Source: JAUMBM01 sp964441755 (lineage in GTDB: Bacteria > Bacteroidota > Bacteroidia > Chitinophagales > Saprospiraceae). Taken from it: a DNA stretch of 11,544 bases. The DNA lies in NCBI GenBank assembly GCA_964441755.1, contig CAYTVG010000044.1, positions 1-11,544 on the forward strand. Direction: 5' to 3'. The position numbers and the translations under genes are program-made. Positions 1 through 8,800 of this stretch are shown here, in pieces (the stretch's first letter is position 1; each line of letters opens with the position of its first letter). Under the pieces are notes generated by a model. It did not search any database. It saw nothing but the letters and a program-made list of their open reading frames with translations, and was not told the DNA's origin.

Positions 1-2641
1 CAGGCGTGTAGCGCGCCTGCAGGGTCACACTCATGGTGTGGCTGTAGGCAGCACCATTGACGCTCCAGGCAGGCAACGGCAAGGGGGGAACCATGGCCGC
101 CGGAAGCAGAGGGGACAGACTGTAGTTCAGGCAGCTGCCTGTGTAACTTGTTTCGTACTCAGCCAGCGCCACCACGCTGAAGGTCTCCCCGGGCGCCGCG
201 TACTGTGGCGGTACGGTCTCAAATGCTGGTCCCGCATAGCCCGGCAGTATCTCCAGCGAAAGACTGCTCGCCGCCGTATAGGCATTCAGCGTCTGCTCCG
301 TGGCCTGTATCGCAAGGCTGGTACTGCCTGTCCAGCTTGTACTCACAGGGGAAACATATAAAGTATCATTGCTGACCACCGTCGCAAAGTAGGGGTTATC
401 CGACACCTCCCACACAATCGGGTCACTGTCCCGCTGGTTCAGATAATCCCGCAGCGCCACCGGCCGGAAGTCCATCCCCTGCAGCCGCCGCTGCCCCGGT
501 ATCGCCTCCATGCTGATCAGCAGATCCCCGTCCGAGCTGAACGACAGCTCGTAAGGCGCATCCAGTGAGCCCGTCACCGTCTGCTGCCGGAAGGTGAAGC
601 TGTCCACAGACGTCAGCACTGCCTCCGTCGACGGGTCGTACAGCTTTATCTGCAGCCGCTCTCCGCCGGCTACATTCGAGTAGATTGTAAAGAAGTGGAA
701 CACCTGCGTGCCGATGCGCACCGGCGTATTCACCGCCCGCACCTCACTGCCCGACAGCAGTGCCACCACCTTGCTCGTGTCATTGTCCACTTCCCCGTCG
801 ATCACCAGCTGTGCCGTCAGGTTGGCGGTATAGGTATAGCCCGAAGGATTGTCGACACTCCAGCCCTGGTAGGGATCATCGCCCGACACCAGTTGCACGC
901 TGCCAATGCAGCTGCTGCTGTTGCCGGACATATCCACTGCACTCACCTGTATGGGCACAATCAGGCCCGCATTGCCGATGTTGAAACTCAGCGACGGGAT
1001 GCTGATGCTGCTGATACCGCAGTTGTCTGCCGTGTTGAGCTGGTCTACTACGTCTGATTCCTGTAACACGACTGTGTTACCCGTCGTCAGCACCAGTGTA
1101 CTGCTGCGGCACACCAGCACCGGTGCTGTCGTATCAGCCACTGTCACGGTTGCAGTACACACAGCCGTAAGCCCTGCACTGTCCGTCACCGTCAGCCGTA
1201 CGCTGCGCGCACCCGTGCTGTCGCAGTCAAAGGACATATTGCTCAGCACCCGCGAGGCAATCTCACAGTTGTCCGCTGAGCCCGCATCGATGTCCGCTAC
1301 CGCAATGCTCGCCTCACCGTCATCGTCCAGATAGACCGACACATCCCGGCACAGCGCCCGCGGAGCCACATCGTTTACCGTCACCACAAACGAGCAGTCG
1401 GCCGTGTTGCCCGCAGCATCTGTTGCCCGCCAGCTCACCGTCGTCGCTCCCAGCGCAAAAAAGCTTCCGCTCGCAGGGCCGCCCGTGCGGCTCAGCATCA
1501 CCCCCGCGAAGTTGTCCGTCGCTGTCGGCAGGGCATAGCTCACCACCGCCCCGCAGCTGTCCTGAGACGACGAGACCGTCACACTGCCAGGACAGCTGAT
1601 CTGCGGCGCCACACAGTCACCCGGCGCCGTAAACAGGTTGTTGTACGTCTGTGCGCAGAGCGGGTTTTCGCCCGCAACGCTCACACTCACGCTCACCCCC
1701 TGTCCGTCCGAAGGCAGGCCTGTCAGCCTGATGGTATCCTGTAGAGCTCCGGCCGTCATCGCATACGACTGACCATTGATCTCCAGCTGACCGCCCGCAG
1801 GGGCTGCGCTCGTATACGTCAGCAACAGCGACTGGTCGTAGGTGTTTGTCTGTGCATTGCAGGCCGTCTGCGCCCCTGCCGTCACCGAAGCCAGCTGGCA
1901 TACGATCGGCCGGCACACTTCGATACCATTGAAAAAACTCACTGCCGGCACCGCCTGCCCGTGGTAGGCGTACAGCTGCAGCTGCTCCACCATCCGCAGG
2001 CCCGTAGCCACATTCTTCAGCTGGCCGCTGATGTTGGCCGTGCGGCCGACCAGCTGTACCAGCTCCAGGCTGTAGCTGTCATTGGCTCCGATCGTCAGTT
2101 CAAACGAAAGCCCCTCATCCGAGTAGGTCAGCCCCGTCTGCCGGTTGCCCTGCGCATCCTGCACCAGGTAGCGGAAGTTGGCCCCTTCGTAGAAGATGCG
2201 CAGCACCTCCTGTCCCTGCGCGTTGCGCAGGCTGTAGCCCACCGTGCTGCTGCCGCTCATCGTCCCGTGGTCCAGCAGCGCCCGCAGCCGGCTGCCCGTG
2301 CCCAGGCCCGGCGTCACGCTCAGCGTGGCGTTGACGCCCCCGCCGTTGGCCGCCGACAGTCGCCACGAGCGACCGCCCGTGTCGATGTCCCCGTCGCCGT
2401 TGCTGTCCCCGTTGCCGTTGGTCGTCGAGCTGCCGAGGCCGTAGCTGGCCGAGCCCGAGGTCGCCAGCTGCCAGCTGCCGAAGCCCGGGCCGGCAGCGTC
2501 GCCCGGCTGCCAGCCGTTGTCGTATACCGCCGCCGAGGCGGCAGCGGTGTGGCAGGTCTCCTGCCCGGACGCAAAGCGCGGGGAGAGCCATAGCAGCAGG
2601 GTTGCCGCTATGGCGGTTATCATATTTTTGACATGCTTCAT
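1..2641 (-). CDS. Giant secreted HYR-domain protein, N-terminal 880 residues (3' end beyond window)
   Basis: An uninterrupted minus-strand frame runs from ATG at 2641 to the left edge without a stop, so 880 codons are visible and the C-terminus is missing. Residues 1-26 form a Sec signal peptide (basic start, hydrophobic core ATLLLWL, cleavage probably after ASG). Residues 37-236 are a beta-rich domain with an acidic Asn/Gly/Asp loop (NGNGDSNGDGDID, 75-87) that resembles calcium-binding loops. Residues 240-340 are Ig-like, starting near TACNAQTNTYDQ. Residues 344-423 are a HYR domain (CPGSVTVS; TDNFAG; GATTVSWRATDAAGN), followed by two related Cys-containing repeats (424-501, 502-585). Residues 593-700 are the WSVDNP module also found in the upstream giant, and another copy begins at residue 859 and is cut by the edge. 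HYR domains are Ig-like adhesion modules, so a secreted or surface adhesin is likely. A T9SS sorting domain is expected but not visible. The start has no Shine-Dalgarno sequence; an A-rich leader precedes it. Confidence 0.94.
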   Translation of the reverse strand, partial: MKHVKNMITAIAATLLLWLSPRFASGQETCHTAAASAAVYDNGWQPGDAAGPGFGSWQLATSGSASYGLGSSTTNGNGDSNGDGDIDTGGRSWRLSAANGGGVNATLSVTPGLGTGSRLRALLDHGTMSGSSTVGYSLRNAQGQEVLRIFYEGANFRYLVQDAQGNRQTGLTYSDEGLSFELTIGANDSYSLELVQLVGRTANISGQLKNVATGLRMVEQLQLYAYHGQAVPAVSFFNGIEVCRPIVCQLASVTAGAQTACNAQTNTYDQSLLLTYTSAAPAGGQLEINGQSYAMTAGALQDTIRLTGLPSDGQGVSVSVSVAGENPLCAQTYNNLFTAPGDCVAPQISCPGSVTVSSSQDSCGAVVSYALPTATDNFAGVMLSRTGGPASGSFFALGATTVSWRATDAAGNTADCSFVVTVNDVAPRALCRDVSVYLDDDGEASIAVADIDAGSADNCEIASRVLSNMSFDCDSTGARSVRLTVTDSAGLTAVCTATVTVADTTAPVLVCRSSTLVLTTGNTVVLQESDVVDQLNTADNCGISSISIPSLSFNIGNAGLIVPIQVSAVDMSGNSSSCIGSVQLVSGDDPYQGWSVDNPSGYTYTANLTAQLVIDGEVDNDTSKVVALLSGSEVRAVNTPVRIGTQVFHFFTIYSNVAGGERLQIKLYDPSTEAVLTSVDSFTFRQQTVTGSLDAPYELSFSSDGDLLISMEAIPGQRRLQGMDFRPVALRDYLNQRDSDPIVWEVSDNPYFATVVSNDTLYVSPVSTSWTGSTSLAIQATEQTLNAYTAASSLSLEILPGYAGPAFETVPPQYAAPGETFSVVALAEYETSYTGSCLNYSLSPLLPAAMVPPLPLPAWSVNGAAYSHTMSVTLQARYTP

Positions 2642-2666
2642 TGTCGTTTATTTTGATTGTACAGGG

Positions 2667-2713
2667 GCATTAGTTTGTTTTGGCGGCCTGAGCCGCCAAA
2701 AACAAGCTAATGC
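2667..2713. repeat. Long imperfect inverted repeat, hairpin 1
   Basis: The left arm (2667-2687) and right arm (2692-2713) pair over about 21 bp around the 4-nt loop ctga, with one extra A in the right arm and one G-T pair. The inner stem is ggcggc/gccgcc. The T-rich arm is 5' on both strands, so there is no terminal U-tract and this is not a canonical intrinsic terminator. Its last two bases are also the first two of hairpin 2. Confidence 0.9.
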
Positions 2714-2758
2714 ACCCCCACATCATGCCCGCCGCTGGCGGGCATGATGTGGGGGTGC
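2712..2758. repeat. Perfect 22-bp inverted repeat, hairpin 2
   Basis: The arms 2712-2733 and 2737-2758 are exact reverse complements around the 3-nt loop gct. The stem is very stable, with a C5/G5 tract and a gcccgcc/ggcgggc tip. It shares two bases with hairpin 1 on one side and two with hairpin 3 on the other. No T-run follows on either strand. Confidence 0.95.
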
Positions 2759-2799
2759 TCATGTTTATCGGCGAGCGAAGCTCGCCGATAAACATGAGC
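2757..2799. repeat. Perfect 20-bp inverted repeat, hairpin 3
   Basis: The arms 2757-2776 and 2780-2799 are exact reverse complements around the loop gaa. The sequence is unrelated to hairpins 1 and 2, but the size and tiny loop are alike. It abuts hairpin 2 with a 2-bp overlap. Confidence 0.95.
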
Positions 2800-2801
2800 G
2801 T

Positions 2802-2822
2802 AGCCCTATGCGCTAATGGGCT
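2802..2822 (-). repeat. Small hairpin just after the giant gene's stop codon
   Basis: agccc (2802-2806) pairs with gggct (2818-2822) around an 11-nt loop. It begins one base after the stop codon (2824-2826) of the 2291-residue gene. The stem is short and no T-tract follows on the coding strand, so termination is possible but not shown. Confidence 0.5.
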
Positions 2823-2823
2823 T

Positions 2824-5800
2824 TTACTGCAACTCAACCCGTACTGTCTGTACACCCGCACTGCTATGCAGGCTCAGCGTATACAGGCCGCGCGCAAGCC
2901 CTGCCGGTGCCCACTCAAGCGTGTTTTCACCCGCATGTGCAGCATGCTTCATCTGTGCCACCTGGCGACCAAGGGCATCCGTTACGCGCACAAGCACTTC
3001 TTCTGCCTGAGCAGCTTCAAAGCGCACAAACACGCGCTCGCGGGCCGGGTTGGGGAAGACGCGAAGTCCGGCAGCTATGCCCGGCTCGCTCACCTCCGTC
3101 ACGTCACCCAGCGTCAGCACCACCGGCTGATCAATGCTGCCCGCAATGCGGTTGGCAATGAACACCTGCTGGCCTGTGAGCGCATACTCCGCACCCGCCG
3201 ACTCATCGTACAGCCGGAAGCTCAGCATGTCGCCTTCGTCGTTGCTGTAGACCGTCAGGAACAGCAGCCAGGCATCCAGGGCTTCGATGTAGACAGGCTT
3301 GGCAGCGCCCCGCACCTGACCTTCCATGAAGGCGCCTACTTCCGTGTCAGAGGACAGGACATTTTCGCCTTCACCGTTGCGTACCAGCGCAATCACGTTC
3401 ATGGTGTGCTCGTACTGCGTCGGATTCACGGTCCAGTGTTCGCTAAGGCTCATGAGTTCAGGATCAGCACCAGAGCGGAAGCTAACCTCATCCTCCCACA
3501 GGCGGCGCGGCGGATAGCTCAGGATATCCGGATTGCTCAGTCGCAGCAGGTAGCCGCGGGTCGGGCGCATGAAGCTCATGTTGCCCAGCCAGCCCACACC
3601 CGCTACATACTGTGCGAAAGTCGCCTGGCCCTTGATCACGTCCCCGTTGAGTGGTGTGAGTGACTGCAGTGCACTGTCGACTGTCATACCCTGTTGTGGC
3701 AGGTAGCCGATCCAGTTCCAGCCTGCCACCACCGGGATGGGCGTGGTCTCCAGATTCACCGGATTGCCCAGCAGCACGAGCGAGTCGAGGCTGCCGGAGC
3801 GGTACTGGTACATCGTCAGGTGCGACAGCTGGCTCAGTGAGCCTGCCCATACACTACCACCATTGAAGTACTGACTGAAGGCCGTCTGACCCTTGATGGT
3901 AGCCCCCTGCGGTGCTGTCAGACTTGCCAGGGCCGTGTTGATGGACGGATCCGGCAGATTCACATTGTACGATATCCAGTTCCAGCCCGGCACCAGCGGT
4001 ACCGCCACACGAATCAGGTTGTTGGTATGAATCACCTGCGGCACCAGCGGTGAACCGATCAGATCGTCAGATTCGAAGGGGAAGGTCTCTACAGTCTGGC
4101 CGTAGAGCAGACAGGAAGACGCATCCCAGATGCGGAAGCTCACCGTCTCACCGGACACCTGATTGCTGAATACTGTCATGTAGGCCAGGTAGCGGTCTAG
4201 CTCCCGGACGTACTGTATATAGGATGCCCCGCGAAGCTCATCGCCCACGAAAGCACCGATCAGGTCCAGGCGGTCGGTTGACAGTTCGCCTTCGATGTTT
4301 AGCTGCACCGTCAGGTTCATCGAGTAGCTGTAATCGACAGGGTTGACCGTCCAGGCAGGATCCGGACAGGCCACGCGCAGGTCAATCGGCAGCGGCTCGG
4401 GACCCTGAGGCGTGATCATCTGCAGGGTGGTATTGTACAGGCCACCTACGATATCGGCCGGGAAGCGGAAGGTAATTTCCGCAAAATCGCCCGGCAGCAC
4501 ATTGCCCGTCAGCGGGAATACTTCCATCCACTCGGGAAGATCTACCAGACTGAAACCCGTGATACTGCCCCCCTGGTTGCGGATGTTACGCTTGATAATC
4601 AACTGACTGCCCTCGAATACAAACTCATCGATGCGGCCGCCCTCCCAGTAAAGGTTGTTGCGGTTGACGAGGAACTCCCACGAGATCGGCTCCGGGATCG
4701 CATTGCCATACAGGTCTTCAATACCTGCCACCGTAGCCCTGAGGGTGTTGTTCTCGATAAACTGGTTAGCTATATTCGGAATAATGACAATTTTATCATT
4801 ATTACAGCTGATGGTAGCATCCACCAATATCCCTCCATTGGTCATGTCCTGCAGTGCCAGGCTGTTGATATTGACGTTGGTACCAATACCGTCGGCCGGG
4901 AAAATACGATCACAGCGGATACGCTTGGAGAACATGATGGAAATATCATCCCCCGGGTTGAGTACCCCGTCGCCCGGCTGAGGTGTGCCAAAGAGCTGAG
5001 GCGGCTGTGTTTCCTTGCGACCTTTGATAACGGTCGATATCCCCGGATTGAGCGACACATCAAAGCACTGCGTCACCGCACGGATCTCATAGGCACCATC
5101 TGACAGCTCTGACATATCCCACTGAACGATCTTGAAGACCGGTGAGTTGGCAAACTCCGCTGCCGGAAGCTCCGCGATGTTGATCCAGGAGCCGTCACCG
5201 CCCGTGCGGCGATACTGCACCCGTACGATATCCAGATCCGGATCGTTGTAGATATACTCATTCAGCGTAATGAAGAGGATATTACCGTCATCCGGCGTCA
5301 CCACCCAGTCCTGCAGCGGGAAGCCGATATCGATAGGGCTGCAGGGCTCGAGGAAGAAAGCTGATACCTCCATACCATCGTAGAAGGGCTCCGGAGGGAA
5401 ATTGCCCTCATTGAAGGCATCGTAGCGCGCGCCTTCACAGGCCGAGATGGCGTAGAACAACAGGTTTTCATAATCGTAAGCCTCCGGGCCGCGCTCAATC
5501 GTCACGATAACATCCTGACCACCACCCGGCTCCACCAGGAAGCTGCCGCTGGAAGTTGCATTGCCCTGTACCCGTACCCGGGCACCCAGCGGATTGGTCT
5601 CACGCCACAGCTCGAGTGTATAGTAGCGCCACTCATCCGTCTGACTGGTATTGCCAATGGTGAAATTGAATACCGCCGCATCGTTCTCCGGTACGTTGAC
5701 CGCTACGATTTGGTCAGCTGTCAGCGTGACCCCTTCGCGCGGCCGCGTATTGGGCTCGTGCGGACAGGAAGACTCACCACTCCGCAACTTAAACACCGGC

Positions 5801-8800
5801 GTACCAAAGACAGGATCATCAAGGATATCGACGGTGAAGTTATCACCCAGATCATCATCGGCCAGAGAGAAGCCCACCGAGCGCGACGTCTGGTTGGTGA
5901 AGCCCTGGGTGAAAGAACCACCGCCACCTATTTCAAACCCAACTGTGCCTTTGACACCCACCCCGTTGAAAGAATTACCAAGGGTTAAGGCCATAGAAGC
6001 AGTGATTTCAAATTCATGCGAAACTTCCAGGGAGGCAGAATTGCTGGTCGTTTGTGTCTGACTATAGTTTGTAAGGGCATCAAAACTGATATTTTCCTTA
6101 AATACAGCCTGTTCCTTAAGTCGCTTGTTGTATTCAATAATTCTTCTCCAGCTATCTGCAGAAGCTGTGTCCCCGATAAACTCCAAATCAGGAATTACAT
6201 CCTTTATGATTTGATACTGGCTGTAAACATACTTGGTGCCAAAACCCTCCGGCCACACACGCAGGTTACTTCCCAGCGTGAATTCGCACGAATCCGGATC
6301 AAAACCCAGCACGTCTGTAGAGCTGAACTCAAAGTTCACCGCAGCACCCACATACAGATCAGCATCATCCCCCAGTACCACATCACCTGTGGAAGTACTG
6401 TAAACAATATCATTAGTCACACATACCTCTGCTGACTCGCTATTGGAAAAACCATAACGGGCACTGGCGGAGAAATCTAGTTCTGCAATCACGTCTGTCT
6501 CCATGATTATACCCCCAACCGGTGAACCTGCGTAGGTAATCACTTTGGGAGCCATGTCTATAGTAGTAGATGTATTTAAGCTGGAATTGAAAAATGACGC
6601 ATTAGACCATGACTGACAATAAGTAGAACCCTCCGCCAGTGTAGCCGAAGAACCATCGCCCGGCGGATCGCGCAGGATGATCAGCGGCATAGCCGGGGAG
6701 GCCGTTGTAAAAGTCGACTCCCGCGAACGTTCCCCCAATACCACTACACGTTCGACCGAGGTTGCCTGCGAACCATTCACATTGGCCGTCACCTGCAGGA
6801 ATTTTTCGTAGTTACCGGTGATATTGGGTACCCCTGCCCAGTATTCGATGGTATAGGTAGACGTATCGGAATCGACCGTGTAGGCTGAAAGATCCGCAAT
6901 CTCATTGTTAATGGTTAACCGGAAAGAATCGAGGAAGCAGTCGCCGCCGTCATAGCGCTCGTACACCCGCACCTTGGTCTTATACAGGCGATTGCCATTG
7001 TTGGGGGAGGACTGTTCGATCATCCTGAGTTCGCTGCCCGCACACCCATTTTCTTCAAACGGCTGGATCAGCACATTGGGGGGAGCGATGTAGATAAAAT
7101 CAATCGTATCCTTCTCGATCAGCCGCAGGTCAGTCTCCTGTCCCCCCTGTATCTGAAAGTAGTCGTAGACGATATTGTTGGAGTGTTCCGTCACACTGAT
7201 GGCCATGGGGATGGGCGGAAGCCCCCGAAAATGGAACTTACCGTCGGGATTGTCAAGTGTGAGCTCCTGATAGTAGCAGTCATTGAGCGCCTGCGCCTTC
7301 ACCTTTACCACCGCACCATCCGGGATGACCGACAGGCGACACTTGCCCCCGGCCATCTGGCCGACGACCTCCCGCTTGACCTGGTTTTGGAAAAGCACCC
7401 CGGCCACCGGCCGGTTGAGCCGCCGTACCTGGAAAAAGCCCGGACTGTAGACGTGATCGCTGAAACGAGGGGAGAGTGTCACCGTCACCCCGGGTTCAAA
7501 ATCAGCGACAAAGCGGCCATTTTCATCTGTCTTAACCGGTGGGAAGTAGGGCTCCCCGTTGACCAGAATTTCTACTTCCTTTTGGTAGCAGAAGGTATTT
7601 TCAAATCGCACAACGCCTGAGATGGTCACTGTGGACAGGTTGACGAAGTCGATACCCGAAGCGGCTGTCGTACTTTCGTTGATGTTGATGACCCGCTGGC
7701 TGGGCTGAAACAGGTTGGGCGTTGCCTCCTGTCGGTAAGTGATGATGGAGAAAGGTGCATTGTAGACCGTGCCGATGCCGCTCATCTGCGGACCATAATC
7801 CACCAGCTCGGTACCATCGCCTTCATCCAGCGAAAAATAACTCATCAGGTAGGGGTTGGCCACATCCGTACCCCCGGTGCCAAAAGGCGAAGCATTGAGT
7901 TGTATATTGGCTACCGTCAGCACGCTGTGGTAAAAAGCTACTTCATCCAGCAGACCTGTATAAAAGTCTGCTCCGGGGCTGCCCGCCGCCCCCAGCTGCC
8001 AGGGCTCACCCGTCCACTCACCACTCAGATCGCTGTAGGTGAAGGTATTTTGCAGGTCGCCATTTTTGTAATAGACTACCTGACCTGTGTACGCATCCAG
8101 CGTAAAAGACAGATGCTGATAGACTGTCGTTGCAGGGCCTATCGACTGCGTCTCTCCGTTGATGGTCAAAAAGAAATTATTATTCTCTATACCGAAGACA
8201 AAATCGTCACCGCCTTTTGAAAGCACTACCTGTCGAGACTGCAAATCGAAAGGATGCAGGTTGATCTCCACCGTGGCGGTATCCGGCAGATCAAAATCGG
8301 TCAGGGTAGCGTAAGACGAATACGCTGCATTGAACTCCAGCGCATAACGGGAGTAGAAATTTTTAACCGGCGTGGCCGTAAACGTCTGCGCCTGACTGTA
8401 GTTGACCCCCTCTATGGCATAGAAGCCTCCTTCGTCGGTAAAGCCGGCATTGTTGACCGGTGCGGCATCGGAACTGAAACCTGCCCCGTTGATGAAGGCA
8501 TGCATACCATTATCCGAAAGATCAAAGACCTTGGTGCCCAGCCCCTCATCGAACTTCCAGTAAGCTACCAGATTGGCCGTGGACTTGGAGACCGTCAGGT
8601 CGCGTGTCAGGAAAATCTGGGTGCTGGTCAGTGGGGCATTGAAAAGACGTACATCGTCGATGCGGCCGTGAAAAAAGCCCGTCTGGTTGCGCCGGCTGCC
8701 GATGGTAAACAGCGCATCTTCATTGGCAATGCTCGCCCTGGTAGAAGATACATAGCGACCGTCGATGTACAACAACAGCGAAATACCGTTGTACACAGCC

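Larger units (their letters stand above)
2642..2823. other. Intergenic region filled by a hairpin array
   Basis: The gap between the two giant genes is almost wholly made of back-to-back inverted repeats, listed separately. Only about 25 bp next to the downstream start (2642-2666) lie outside them, and these are A-rich on the coding strand. I see no clear Bacteroidota -7/-33 promoter. The outer ends carry the short inverted pair cattag (2668-2673) and ctaatg (2813-2818), so the block may be one unit with defined ends. Because both genes read leftwards, any read-through transcript would contain all the hairpins. Confidence 0.8.

Noticed and set aside
1961..2593. Plus-strand frame of 210 codons and overlapping minus frames at 2115-2591 and 2320-2574
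   Set aside because: All are other-frame readings of the 72% GC start of the HYR-domain gene, whose own frame has a signal peptide and continues through to the left edge.
2667..2799. Intrinsic terminators
   Set aside because: The stems are strong, but none is followed by a T-tract on either strand; hairpin 1 has its T-rich arm on the 5' side in both directions.
2710..3663. Long open frame on the plus strand (317 codons) antisense to the end of the giant gene
   Set aside because: It lies opposite the T9SS sorting domain and the WTVNP module, its product has no domain or signal peptide, and it starts inside the hairpin array. It fits a GC-rich antisense shadow.
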